Positions 19,711 through 30,260 of a stretch of 64,000 bases of DNA are shown here, piece by piece. Under the pieces are notes generated by a model. The model did not search any database and was not told the origin of the DNA. It saw nothing but the letters and a program-made list of their open reading frames with translations. The stretch's first letter is position 1, and each line of letters starts with the position of its first letter. This DNA is from Cylindrotheca closterium (lineage: Eukaryota > Bacillariophyta > Bacillariophyceae > Bacillariales > Bacillariaceae). Location of the stretch: assembly GCA_933822405.4 (NCBI GenBank), contig CAKOGP040001770.1, positions 371,805-435,804 on the forward strand, in the 5' to 3' direction. Position numbers and translations under genes: made by a program.

Positions 19711-21441
19711 CTATATTTCGTCTCCATTCTCATCTTGCTTCTCAAGTTGTTTCTTGCGTTGACGGGCCCGATTTTTTGTCTTGCTCTTTTGTCGCTTTTG
19801 GACTGCCTTTTGATTCTTCCAACCAATTTTGGATTGCTTTCCATGAAAGTGCTCGTCCAATTTTTCCAATAAGCGTTTTCGTGCAATCTTGCGATTCTGG
19901 GAGAGACTTCGTGTGTCCTGACATTCCACCTTGAGTTGGGTTGGTTCGTGGACCAACACGACGCGATTGGACGTCTTGTTGATCTTTTGGCCTCCCGCAC
20001 CACTGCCGCGGACAAAGCGTTCGGAGAGTTCTTCTTCCAACAACACAAGCGGTTCTCTACGACCAGCACCCGCAGTACCACCATTCTTTTTTGACCCTTT
20101 GCCCTCCAACCGATCCATCACCAGTGAAATCTCCGTCAACAAGAGGGACCGTAGATCAGGGTCTGGCAAGACAGCAACGAGCTCGGAGAATTCTTCTAGT
20201 GCTTCAAAATCAGTCTGTGGAATGTCAAAAGGCTCTTCACCTTGCATTTCACCTCCTGTGGTCGGCGTGTCCGACGACTCACATTCACGTCGCCGGCTCC
20301 GAAAGATACTCAAGACACTTTGGACGTAGGCTTCCACCATGGACTTGATTGAAATGGTATCGTCACCAAAGGCTTTTTTGATATCGGATGACTGCTGCTG
20401 GAGGGACTTGTAGTGTTCCGCGCCCAGTATGTGCTGAATGCGCTGGGCAATGAACTTTTGTCGTTGTCGATTCCATTCCACTACCCTATCTTGTTCTGCC
20501 TTCCAATCGCCATATGTGTCAATAATGTGGTAGATTCCGCCTCCCTCGTCACCGTTGCTAAAGACCAAATCCAGCCGTTCTGCACGGTCCCAGACAATTC
20601 GTTCCTTGTACTTGATGCCGACGATTCGGTGTTCCGGCAAAGCGTTGACCAACATGGTGGCGGACCCCTGAATGCTATCGTTGGGGGCATTCAGAGGAGA
20701 TTCCACAACAACATCGTCGACACGGTCATAATGCAAAACGAAAAAGTTGGAAGATTCCTCCTGTAATCGGTAGTCGTATTCAATTCGTCGCAAGACCTCC
20801 CCTGCTGGAACCAACTTTTGTTTTCCAGTTGAATCGTTGTCGGCACTGTCGTCGCCATTCTTGTTTGAATAGTTCTTTCCATTGCGTCCAGTGACAAAGA
20901 GACGTTCATATGCAGGGCTGGAAAGGTCTTGCAGTTTGCTGAGTCTGGCTTGCACGCCGTTCAATCCTCTTCCGAGCAAAGATGCCAATTCAATGATCGA
21001 TTTGGAGTCCTTGTTCTCCCACAGCAGTTTATCTTGCTCCAAGGTCCATTCACGGTACAAATTTTCCATATTCAAGGATATTGGGTTTTGGGTAGAATTC
21101 TCACCAGAGTCTCCGTCATTTGTTGTTGTGAATGATTGATGCAATTGCCATGATGTTGTCGTCGTTCCAGCTGGTGGATGGGGAACTCTCTTCAAGAGCA
21201 GGGAAGGCGAAGCGAATGTGGGCAAGAATCCATTGTGGCGATTCTGTTGTTGTTGTTGTTGTTGTTGCCGTTGAATAGCGTTTCGTCTGATTTGTCTTGT
21301 TGCACTTCCAATATGTTTTTGGAATGCCAAGCAACTGCCTTTTGGAAACATGATGATGGTATGGAAACACAGAAAGATGGCTGTCGAAAATCGAAGATTT
21401 AATATCATAGAGCAGTGAGCCAAAGGAGATTTCAAGCGCAT
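19711..21441 (-). CDS. Class I release-factor-like GGQ protein fused to MJ1316/DUF504 and a SANT-like domain
   Basis: Single exon, 576 residues. A signal-peptide-like start ends at SCLAFQKH, near residue 40, suggesting plastid import, although this is not certain. Residues about 130-175 (EWTLEQDKLLWENKDSKSI, then LASLLGRGLNGVQARL) resemble a SANT/Myb-like helix bundle. Residues about 212-296 (GEVLRRIEYDYRL ... HRIVGIKYKERIVWDRAERL) match the MJ1316/DUF504 domain, proposed to recognise RNA cyclic-phosphate ends. Residues about 468-576 are a class I release-factor catalytic domain: VRGSGAGGQKINKTSNRVV, with the GGQ at 483-485, then VECQDTRSLSQNRKIAR and a long Lys/Arg tail. The codon-recognition domain of RF1/RF2 is missing, as in the ICT1/MTRFR rescue factors. 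A ribosome-rescue role is inferred. Confidence 0.8.
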   Translation of the reverse strand: MRLKSPLAHCSMILNLRFSTAIFLCFHTIIMFPKGSCLAFQKHIGSATRQIRRNAIQRQQQQQQQQNRHNGFLPTFASPSLLLKRVPHPPAGTTTTSWQLHQSFTTTNDGDSGENSTQNPISLNMENLYREWTLEQDKLLWENKDSKSIIELASLLGRGLNGVQARLSKLQDLSSPAYERLFVTGRNGKNYSNKNGDDSADNDSTGKQKLVPAGEVLRRIEYDYRLQEESSNFFVLHYDRVDDVVVESPLNAPNDSIQGSATMLVNALPEHRIVGIKYKERIVWDRAERLDLVFSNGDEGGGIYHIIDTYGDWKAEQDRVVEWNRQRQKFIAQRIQHILGAEHYKSLQQQSSDIKKAFGDDTISIKSMVEAYVQSVLSIFRSRRRECESSDTPTTGGEMQGEEPFDIPQTDFEALEEFSELVAVLPDPDLRSLLLTEISLVMDRLEGKGSKKNGGTAGAGRREPLVLLEEELSERFVRGSGAGGQKINKTSNRVVLVHEPTQLKVECQDTRSLSQNRKIARKRLLEKLDEHFHGKQSKIGWKNQKAVQKRQKSKTKNRARQRKKQLEKQDENGDEI

Positions 21442-21948
21442 TTTCTATTGCTCAGACCATTAGGTGCAATAATTGATATAATTGTTGCGTCGGGTCGATT
21501 GGATGTTTGCTCTGGATGGTCGAGGGTATGGGTAGTGAGAAATGATGATTGATGTGATGACGACAGATCGATGACGCGATGAGTGAAACATGTTTGTTCG
21601 AAAAGTCGTGTGAGTCGACTACTCTGCAGTATTTGATCATATGATCTGAAATTTAACTTCTACTGGTACAGTATGTAACAGTACGATACTGATTGGTACC
21701 ATGGTACCGATGATGACTGGTGGCCGATGCTATATTGTCGGTGTGGTGGTACTACGACCTTGTTGGCATTAGGATTCCATATTATGGAATCCTTTTGCGG
21801 CATCGAATATTTCAACAAGCCAGCAGTACCCCCCCTTCGATCGCACAAATTCTTTCGGTCAAAATCAAATATCCATCATGACTTTCAAATACAAATGTTG
21901 CTCTGCTATCAACTTTTCAAAGGCTGGACGGTCTCCCGGAACCAATCA

Positions 21949-23053
21949 CTAGCTGCACTCCGCAATGGCACCGTAGACTTCTTCCTGAACCAGACCGTAG
22001 ATTTTGGACATTTTCGTACCAGTGTTTCCATGGCATTTCTTTCGCCCAGCTTTGTGAAGGGCAACTACCATATTTGTGGCCTTGTTGACGACTGGGGATC
22101 CGGAAGAGCCGCCTTCCGTGTCGCAGGTGTAATCCACACCAATCCCAGAAACGGATTTGATTTCGCACATTCCGCTTTCTGTGAAGGTATCCGTAATTCC
22201 AATGGACTTGTCTCTACCAGCTGGATGTTGTGGAACGTAAATTTCGTCACCAACTTTGGGGGCCTCCCAATCGATATCAAAGTGACTTTATTTTGACAAG
22301 AATTGATGAGTATACCATACTAAACAGCCCAATACCACCATGCTGATTCGGAGCAAACGCATCCACTTACCCGTACGCGCAAACTGGATTCCCACTGACG
22401 AGTTTGACCAACGCGAAATCCAACTGCTTGTCTGCCATGATAAACTCTGCCCCATCTATAGTCATTTCTGCTGCCGCATCCGTATCTCGTACACCGCCCT
22501 GCTGGCAGTCACCCTGAGTTGATTCATACATGAACAGAAATTGCGCGGCAGCAGCCTCTTCTTTCGAACTTATACAATGATGATTGGTCATCAAGTAATT
22601 GTTGCCTCCAACAAGCCAACCAGTACAAACTAAGCCTCCTGTCCTAATCTTGGCAACTGCCATTGCTTTTTCATATATAGCTGGCAAGCTGTTCTCGTAA
22701 CACCGAGCGTTGCGAAGATCCATGTGTCCACAAAGTGTCTTGCCATCCACAAGAACATCCAGATCATTGTTGTCGGATCTGCTACTATGAACACTCTTCT
22801 CTCCAATAGCTGGCCGAGCTTTTTCACTCTCCCGTGGATTGTTGTGACCACCACTAGGAGTCTTGACTGCTGGTCGAATTTTGCTCTCGCGCTCATTATG
22901 TCCACTGAAAGAAGCAACAAGAAGAAAGAAGGATGGTGAAGAAGAGGAGGATGAGAGGGATATCATTACAGTGTCTAGTAGAAGAAACGAAGATTGCATT
23001 TGTTCTTACGCAGTAACTCCAAGAATGGTGAATAGCAAAAGAGTAATCTTCAT
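21949..23053 (-). CDS. Secreted trypsin-like serine protease
   Basis: Three exons: 23053-23010, 22904-22371 and 22285-21949, 304 residues. Exon 1 encodes exactly a signal peptide, MKITLLLFTILGVTA. Both introns have clean signals (GTAAGA...TTTCAG, 105 nt; GTAAGT...AAAG, 85 nt), and the second join restores AYGHFDIDWEAP. A polar pro-region (residues 16-80) precedes the chymotrypsin fold. The triad is His124 in LMTNHHCI, Asp177 in LDFALVKL and Ser254 in EGGSSGSPVV. GSSGSP instead of GDSGGP, and the IYVPQHPAGRDK loop, resemble bacterial and protist extracellular endopeptidases more than animal trypsin. Eight or more Cys residues suggest disulfides. Secretion or vacuolar delivery is expected; specificity is not readable. 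Confidence 0.85.
22286..22370 (-). other. Intron 2 of the serine protease
   Basis: 85 nt, GTAAGT donor, AATAAAG acceptor, phase 2 (TACGG|T). Confidence 0.8.
22905..23009 (-). other. Intron 1 of the serine protease
   Basis: 105 nt, GTAAGA...TTTCAG. It falls exactly between the signal peptide and the pro-region. The exon-2 frame stays open through it, so a naive reading would give a false start at 22999. Confidence 0.8.
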
Positions 23054-23757
23054 TATTTCAATGCCTGTCCTTTGATAAAAGTTCGAATTGTTTTTAGCAG
23101 TGGCAGTGATGTTCGGTGTATTAATACTAGTGCTTATTGTGGTTCAACGAAATCATCGCAACAAAAAATAAATGTTTCGTGCGAGATTTGGATACTATGA
23201 CCCGCCGGTTACGTGAGTTTTTTCCTACCACGATTGCGTAGAAGAAAGATCCCACTTCATGCATGAAGGTAGAAATCATGCAATTTTGCAACGAGAAAAC
23301 CGATTTCCAGTGTCACCATTAGTGCGTTCTGGTGATTTATATTATGGTACAGTAACGAGAAGTAGCTCAGAGGTAGTTTGCAAAGGGCGGACGAAAAGGG
23401 AAGGTTAATAAAAGTAGTATGCTGACCCATAATTTCAGTAGATGAGAGGACGACGGCAAACTGCTAGCTAAACATCTGAAAGCTTAAGATACTACGGTCG
23501 GTTTCATTCCATCACCGGGTAGTGCGCTTCACATTTACTGATAGCTATGATACCGGTAGAGTAGCTAAAAGGTAGCATGATATCTCAGCTGTTGATCGAC
23601 TCGTTCGACCAAATATTAACGAACGACGTCATGCAGTTTCGACGACACTTCCCGAACCAGAACTTTTTGTTCTGAGAAATCTTGAGAACCGCCATCATTG
23701 TTGACAATACCAACTGTTTTGCCAAAGCAAAACTAGTCAAGAAACAAACAAGCAAAA
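23054..23757. other. Divergent intergenic region
   Basis: About 700 bp between the protease and the plastid membrane protein. It contains a TACCGGTA at 23551-23558. A tRNA-like box A (tagctcagaggtag, 23363-23376) is present, but no matching box B follows. No gene is supported. Confidence 0.4.
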
Positions 23758-24345
23758 ATGTGGACCCGCATCTACGCCTGTGCCTTTATGGTTTTGAGTT
23801 GCCTTTGGGTGACGAGTGCATTCTTGCCCAACAACGATCACGCTCTCAAATCGCCCCAGAGAGCCGGGTCGATTTTTCCGTATCTGTCAATGACCAACAA
23901 CAACAACAACAACAATGATGATGATGATGATGACGAAAGCACTGCATCCGAATCATCGTCATCACCATCATCAACACAAGCAAGTTACCTGGATGGTTTG
24001 ACACCACCTCCACTCAACTTGAAACGTGAATCCATCTTGTTCAGCCCAAATCCATCGACCAAGAACGACAACGAAGTGCTCGATCTATGGAAGACTTGCA
24101 AGGATCGTTTGCCAGCGGTCATTACGGGCGTTTGGCCTTGGCGGTCAACACAAGTAGCCGACGCGAATCCCATGGGTGCCTTGTACAATATCGCTTTTGT
24201 CCGTTTGCCCGTAATTGGAGTATCGATCGGTTACATTCAGTACAATCTACTCCAAGGTCATCCACTGGTGATGGATATGGGACAAGGTCCATTCGAGATG
24301 AGTCCTTTGATTGTACTTTCCGTGCTGGCGCTGGTATTGGCATAA
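23758..24345 (+). CDS. Plastid-targeted membrane protein, unknown function
   Basis: Single exon, 195 residues, start in an A-rich context (aagcaaaaATG). The signal peptide MWTRIYACAFMVLSCLWV ends at TSAFLP, a clear diatom plastid-import (ASAFAP-type) motif with the essential Phe. A low-complexity Asn/Asp/Ser linker (residues 46-76) follows, where the DNA is an AAC/GAT trinucleotide tract prone to length change. The mature part begins near YLDGLTPPPLNL and contains DLWKTCKDRLPAVITGVWPW, then two hydrophobic segments: FVRLPVIGVSIGYIQYNLL and the C-terminal MSPLIVLSVLALVLA. The family is not recognised; a thylakoid or envelope protein is likely. Confidence 0.75.
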   Translation: MWTRIYACAFMVLSCLWVTSAFLPNNDHALKSPQRAGSIFPYLSMTNNNNNNNDDDDDDESTASESSSSPSSTQASYLDGLTPPPLNLKRESILFSPNPSTKNDNEVLDLWKTCKDRLPAVITGVWPWRSTQVADANPMGALYNIAFVRLPVIGVSIGYIQYNLLQGHPLVMDMGQGPFEMSPLIVLSVLALVLA

Positions 24346-24909
24346 TCCTATTTTTGAAATGGTGGCGGATGAGATGTGTCTAACCGTTGCGAGACAATAC
24401 ACTTCTTGGACGGAACCTTCCTACAATTTTTAATTCCAGGCTTCTTCGGGCGGAAAAGGTGACGAAAACAATGTTGGCAGACTAAACCACGCATATTACA
24501 ATGCACTTTCTGTTTCAATAACCATGAATTGGGGCTAAGAGTGAAGTACCACCTACTGTACTTTTGTGAGTGAACAAAACACGGCCTTTATCATTATTTT
24601 TTCACAACAATAATATTTGCAATAATCCAAAGAGACGTTTATCACGTAAATCAAATAAATGTGAAGGCTTTAACTCATTGTAAATGCCAAGAAATAGAAA
24701 GACTCACAGAGTTGTCTATCGGTACCGGTAGTAGGTGGACTGTGGATCTGGAATCCTTCATGTGGTTGAGGTTTCAAAACGATTCGTTGCTAGAGTCTGT
24801 CCATCCATCGGTATTCCACGTCACATGTGGGGCAGGTTTCGACCGCACTTGCAAAATTCATGACTTCACACTACCTTCCGTCGTCAATTCTTCCATTCAT
24901 TCATTCTGA
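24346..24909. other. Intergenic region upstream of histidinol dehydrogenase
   Basis: About 560 bp; holds TACCGGTA at 24723-24730. An 82-codon open frame at 24661-24909 has no recognisable protein content. No gene is supported. Confidence 0.4.
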
Positions 24910-26599
24910 ATGCTCTATCGATTGCCCTACTTTTTGCTTACTTCCGTTTCTCAAAGCAACTTTAGACTAGCAGCAACAACAAAACTCCCCATCAGACTTG
25001 GAACTACTACTATCACACGACGATACAATCCGCTATTGCTGCACTTATCATCACAATCACAATCACAACTACAATCACAATCACAACGAACCTTTAGCAT
25101 GACTGCCACACAAGTTCTCAACCGCGTCACTCCCGACAAAGTCTCCATGGAGATCAAAGATCCCGTCGATCCTACTGCTTTGGGCCAAGCCAAGGCCATT
25201 ATTGAAGAATTGACCACAACAGATGGTTCTGTCGATCCCGATGCGTTGCTCAAAGTGGGAAAGCGATTGAAAGATATCCCCGAAGATGCCTCCAAGTTTC
25301 TTGTTTCCAAAGAAGAGTGCAAGGAGGCCTTTGACGGACTTTCTGATCAAGAACGAACTGCCTTGGTGAACATTCATGGACGCGTCAAGGCCTTTGCGGA
25401 AATGCAACGAAAGAGTGTTTCAGATGTGGAAATGGACATTCCTGGAGGAAAGGCTGGACACACTGTCAGCCCATGCAATGGTAAGTATCTAATCATGCTG
25501 TGATAGTGGGTTTTATGGATACGTGCAATGCAATGTACATCAAGCATATTCCAACCTTGGAAAAGTGATTTGAAAATGACGAATTGTCTTCTGACTCATT
25601 TCTTCCTCGTTTTCTATCACTACTGTACTATTACTCTTGACACATTCATTTTCTGTCATTGTCATGTTTGTTCCATTACAAACCACAGCTGCTGGATGTT
25701 ACGCCCCTGGAGGTCGTTATCCTCTTCCTTCATCCGTTCTCATGACCGCTGTGACCGCCAGAGCCGCTGGTTGCAAAACTGTCGTCTTGGCCAGTCCCCG
25801 TCCCGCCAAGATTACCATGGCAGCTGCTCACATTGCCAATGTTGATTTGTTCTTGTGTGTTGGTGGAGCCCAAGCCATTGGTACCATGGCACAAGGTATC
25901 AATGGTGTGGTGCCAAAATGCGATGTCATTTGCGGACCAGGAAACAAATGGGTGACTGCGGCCAAATCCTTGGTCAATGGAAAGTGCGGAATTGACATGT
26001 TGGCGGGACCATCGGAAGTCTTGGTGATTTGTGACGAGACTGCCAATGCCAAGGTGGTAGCTGCCGATTTGATTGCTCAAGCCGAACACGATGTGGTGGC
26101 CCGAGCCATTCTATTGAGTACGGATGCCAGTATGATTGAAAAGATTGACAGTGAAGTGGCCGATCAAATTGAAGCACTTCCCGAACCCAACCGATCGACT
26201 GCATTGGAAGCCTTGAAGCAATCCTTTGCCGTTCAGTGTAAGACTATTGAGGAATGCGTGGCTATTTCGGACGATATTGCACCAGAGCATTTGGAAATTC
26301 AAACTGCCGACTCCCAAAAGGTTGCTGACTCTTGTGGCAACTATGGTGGATTATTCATTGGTGAAAATGCTGCAGAAGTATTGGGTGACTATGGTGCTGG
26401 ACCAAACCACACTCTCCCTACTGGAGGAACAGGAAGATACACTGGTGGATTGAGTGTTTTCAACTTTTTGAGAATCAGAACTTGGATGCGAGTGGACGAC
26501 AACAAGGCATCTCAGGGAATGGTGAATGACAGTGTCGTCATGGCACGATTGGAGGGTTTGGAAGGACATGCCCGAGCTGCTGAATCGCGCAAGCTTTAA
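24910..26599 (+). CDS. HISD: Histidinol dehydrogenase
   Basis: Two exons, 24910-25480 and 25689-26599, 493 residues. The intron is 208 nt, GTAAGT...CACAG, phase 1, restoring SPCNGAAGCYAPGGR. The first 64 residues are a hydrophobic then Arg/Ser/Gln-rich leader, probably a plastid or mitochondrial transit peptide; a second in-frame ATG at MTATQVLNRV could give a form without it. Core motifs are GCYAPGGRYPLPSSVLM, ICGPGNKWVTAAK, DMLAGPSEVLVI, AQAEHD (zinc Gln and His), APEHLEIQ (catalytic Glu-His pair), GAGPNHTLPTGG and a final EGLEGHARAAESRKL with the last zinc His. The enzyme performs the two NAD-dependent oxidations of histidinol to histidine, the last steps of histidine synthesis. The leucine-pathway gene lies 627 bp downstream on the same strand, but eukaryotic genes here are not an operon. 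Confidence 0.93.
25481..25688 (+). other. Intron of histidinol dehydrogenase
   Basis: 208 nt, donor GTAAGT, acceptor CCACAG, T-rich 3' half. The join N|A restores the conserved AAGCYAPGG. Confidence 0.88.
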
Positions 26600-27226
26600 A
26601 TAACCATAAAGTTGAATGTAATTAAGAATGTCATGTCGTCTAAACCTTCCTTTGACAGAAAACGACGACTATGAACACAGTTTTGAATGAACGAATGAAT
26701 GAATCAATCAATCAATCTTCAGATAGGAAATGTGGCCAACTGGAGCCCTATCGTCTGAACATTGAAGCACAGAGAATCTTGTAATAGGATGCTATGATAA
26801 TGGCGTCGTCAGTTCGACAGGTTACAGCCCAGTGCATCACAGAAACAAACTTCCCGAAGGTGTCGGCAGTTCGAAAGTTCGCCATCAGTAATCAATCACA
26901 TTGAAAGTTCAAATTTGGAGACGAAGAAAAGGAGAAGAAACCGACGACGGTAGGACGCAGCCTCACGACCACGTAAGATAAAGGCTTCGCCTGTCAGTTG
27001 ACGATCTTTCAAACAACAACCAAAAACCGCAGGTTTGATATCATCATCGTCAGAGTAATATCCTTCCTATTTGATTGATTCCAAGTTCAGACCGCAGGTT
27101 TCAGCTTTATTCATCAACTCTATCCGTTTGGCACTTGTCGAACTCATAATTTCCATTATCCTTGATTAGATTCATTGATTCATTCACTTCTTCAAGAAGA
27201 AACATTATCAGAACCCTTTTCCCATC
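26600..27226. other. Intergenic region, HisD to LeuCD
   Basis: About 625 bp. A short AATG/AATC run (aatgaacgaatgaatgaatc aatcaatc, 26687-26718) is the only repeat. No gene is supported. Confidence 0.4.
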
Positions 27227-29785
27227 ATGAGATATACCATCACCGCCCTCTTCGCCGTCTTCTCGGTGTCCACTGCCTTCAACCCTGCCAGCCTCCAAAC
27301 TGCAGTCAAGCCTTCGGCGACTACTCTTCAAGCCGCACCACGCACTTTGTATGACAAGATCTGGGACGACCATCTTGTCGATGACGATGGAGATTCCACC
27401 TTGTTGTACGTCGACCGACACTTGGTTCATGAGGTGACCTCTCCTCAAGCCTTTGAAGGACTTCGTCTCAGCTCTCGAGGAGTCCGTCGTCCTGATTGTA
27501 CTCTTACGACCGTTGACCACAATGTTCCTACCGAAGATCGCAGTCAGTTGATTGACGTCAAAACGTTTATTGAAGAAACTGCCAGTCGAACACAAGTTAT
27601 GCAGTTGGAGCAGAACGTCGCAGACTTTGGACTCAAGTATTTTGGAATGGCCGATGAGCGTCAAGGAATTGTGCACATTATTGGACCCGAACAAGGATTC
27701 ACCCTTCCAGGATGTGTCACTGTTTGTGGAGATTCCCACACGGCAACCCATGGAGCTTTCGGAGCTTTGGCCTTTGGCATTGGTACCAGTGAGGTCGAGC
27801 ACGTCCTTGCCACTCAGGTAAGACTATATATGTGCATTGAATGGAGTATTTTGCTTTCTTTTTCATTTTATTAATCTGACCATTCTATTGTTCTTTAGAC
27901 TTTGCCTCAAGTCAAGACAAAGAATATGTTGATCAAGGTTGATGGAACCTTGGAAGAAGGTGTCACCTCTAAAGATATCATTCTTCACATTATTGGTATT
28001 ATCGGAACTGCCGGAGGAACTGGTTACACCATTGAGTTTGCTGGATCCGCAATTGAATCTCTCAGTATGGAAGCCCGCATGTCCATTTCCAATATGGCTA
28101 TTGAAGCTGGTGCCCGTGCTGGTGTCATTGCGCCGGACGAAGTTACCTACGCATACCTCAAGGGACGTCCAATGAGTCCTTCTGCAGACGAATGGGAAGA
28201 TGCTGTCGCCTACTGGGAGTCCCTCAAGAGTGACGAAGGTGCTGTATTTGACAAGACCATCCTCATTGAAGCCAAGGATATTGCCCCAACTGTTACTTGG
28301 GGAACCAGTCCTCAAGATGTTGCTCCCGTGACTGGTGCTACCCCTATTATTGACGATTCTGTTGAACCTGCCCGAGCTGTAAGCGCTTTTTTGTTGGTAT
28401 GCCTGGTCAGATTTCCCTTTTTTCGGTTGCATTTCTCACACTGATGTTACCATATATAGGCTGGTATCACCCGTTCCTTGGAATACATTGGACTAGAGCA
28501 AGGACAAACACTTGAGGGAGTTCCAATCTCAAAGGCTTTCATTGGATCCTGTACCAACGGACGTATCGAAGATTTGCGCAATGTTGCCGCTATCGCAATG
28601 GGCCGCAAGGTTGCCGACGGTGTTCACGCGATGGTTGTTCCTGGATCCGGTTTGGTCAAGAAGCAAGCTGAAGAGGAAGGCTTGGATAAGATCTTGCTTG
28701 AGGCCGGATTCGATTGGAGAGAACCAGGATGCTCCATGTGCTTGGCCATGAATGCTGACAAGTTGAAGCCACAAGAACGTTGTGCTTCTACTTCAAATCG
28801 TAACTTTGAAGGACGTCAAGGAAACGGTGGGCGTACTCACCTTATGTCTCCTGCCATGGCTGCCGCTGCCGCCATCGCTGGAGGCCTTGCCGATGTTCGC
28901 AAGTACCCATACTTGGGAGATGAAGCTTCTGATCCACGCATCATCTCCAAAACCAACAGCCGTGCCTTTTCTACCGAAAGTTATCCCAGCGCTGGAGCAA
29001 CCATTTCTCCCGTTCCACCGTACATGAAGGGTGCTGATGCTGCAAGCTCGAAATCAACCGCCGCTGGACTTCCCAGGTTTGAATCCTTGACTGGTATTGC
29101 TGCCCCTCTTGACATTCAAAACATTGATACCGATATGATCATTCCCAAGGAGTTCCTCAAGACCATCAAGCGTTCTGGACTTGGATTTGCTGCCTTTGCT
29201 GAATTGAGATACGAGAATGCTGACGAAGTTGCCACTATTGGAGCTGAAGTTGCCAAGGAAAAGCCCGATTTCATCCTGAACAAGGAAGGATACAAGGGAT
29301 GCACCAAGATTTTGATTGCTGGCGATAACTTTGGATGCGGATCCAGTCGTGAGCACGCCCCATGGTCCATCAATGACATGGGTATCCAATGTATCATTGG
29401 TACTTCTTTTGCCGACATCTTTTACAACAACTGTTTTAACAATGGTATGTTGCCAGTCACTCTTCCCCGTGACCAAGTGGAACTTCTCTTGGCCGATTCT
29501 GCCACTCCTGGAACCGAGATCACTGTGGACTTGGTCAACCAGAAGGTCATTCGCCCCAATGGAGAGGAATTTGGCTTTGAAATTGATCCCTTCCGAAAGC
29601 GCTGCCTTGTCAATGGGCTTGACAAGATTGGTTTGACCCTTGAAAAGGAGGACAAGATCTCTAGTTTCGAAGCTACACGATCGTCTAGTTATCCATGGTT
29701 GGATGGAGCCGCATTCAAGGTCCCAGACGTCGTTCGAATGTACCCCGATGCTGAATTCTGGACAAAGGAAGGAGCTACTGCCTAG
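27227..29785 (+). CDS. 3-isopropylmalate dehydratase, fused LeuC-LeuD, plastid-targeted
   Basis: Three exons: 27227-27817, 27899-28378 and 28460-29785, 798 residues. Both introns are 81 nt and phase 0. The signal peptide [18 protein letters not shown] ends in an STAF plastid-import motif. The LeuC half (about residues 38-500) has [20 protein letters not shown], the [4Fe-4S] ligands Cys388 in IGSCTNGR and Cys448/Cys451 in GCSMCLAMN, and [20 protein letters not shown]. The LeuD half (about residues 570-798) has [13 protein letters not shown] and [13 protein letters not shown]. The fused enzyme interconverts 2- and 3-isopropylmalate in leucine synthesis. The order LeuC-LeuD in one chain is the fungal-type arrangement, whereas bacteria and plants use separate subunits. 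Confidence 0.93.
27818..27898 (+). other. Intron 1 of LeuCD
   Basis: 81 nt, GTAAGA...TTCTTTAG, phase 0, joining VLATQ to TLPQVKTKN. Confidence 0.85.
28379..28459 (+). other. Intron 2 of LeuCD
   Basis: 81 nt, GTAAGC...ATATATAG, phase 0, joining VEPARA to [11 protein letters not shown]. Confidence 0.85.
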
Positions 29786-30260
29786 ATGAGTACTATTTCA
29801 ATTTATTTTAAAATAAACAATAGCTGATGTTACTGTTCCTAACATTTATGTATAATTTGCTCGAATGGGACTTAGCCTACTGCTGGAGCCCATGACGTTG
29901 CATGGGTATGTATCATTGAACCAAGAGATAGAAAGATGTGTGTGTGAGTGGAGTTGCCTGAAATCAATCGTTGCGAACACCTTGGGCATGACTTTTGAGT
30001 TCTCTTTTCAACCTTCAAATAAGTAAAAATATGGTTGTGTCTTGGGTGTCTAATAAGTCAGAAGTCATTTTTTAAATAAATGTTCGCGTTTGGGCCCAGC
30101 ATCCACAGAACCGCTTTTTTTCGTTTCGGCTAAACAGTTGAGGAAAATAGCCCAAGACCTCATCTTGCCTTTTTGTCCTAATTCGTCTGCTGGAACTGCT
30201 GTACTATAATTGAATATTGCATGGCATTAGGACCACGAAAGTGAGCGACTGTGAGCAACC
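29786..30260. other. Intergenic region
   Basis: About 475 bp between two plus-strand genes. Nothing beyond A/T-rich tails is visible. Confidence 0.4.

Noticed and set aside
21727..22296. 189-codon plus-strand frame
   Set aside because: Antisense to exon 3 of the serine protease, whose catalytic motif lies on the other strand.
22367..22999. Start of the protease at 22999
   Set aside because: The MQSSFLLLDTVM leader is translated intron; splicing from 23010 to 22904 gives a proper signal peptide.
23353..23425. Possible tRNA (box A-like tagctcagaggtag)
   Set aside because: No GGTTCGANTCC box B and no cloverleaf pairing within the expected distance.
24661..24909. 82-codon frame upstream of histidinol dehydrogenase
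   Set aside because: Begins with GTG and has no recognisable content; more likely leader or promoter sequence.
26600..27226. Idea of a HisD-LeuCD operon
   Set aside because: The genes have separate introns, separate targeting peptides and 627 bp between them in a eukaryotic genome.
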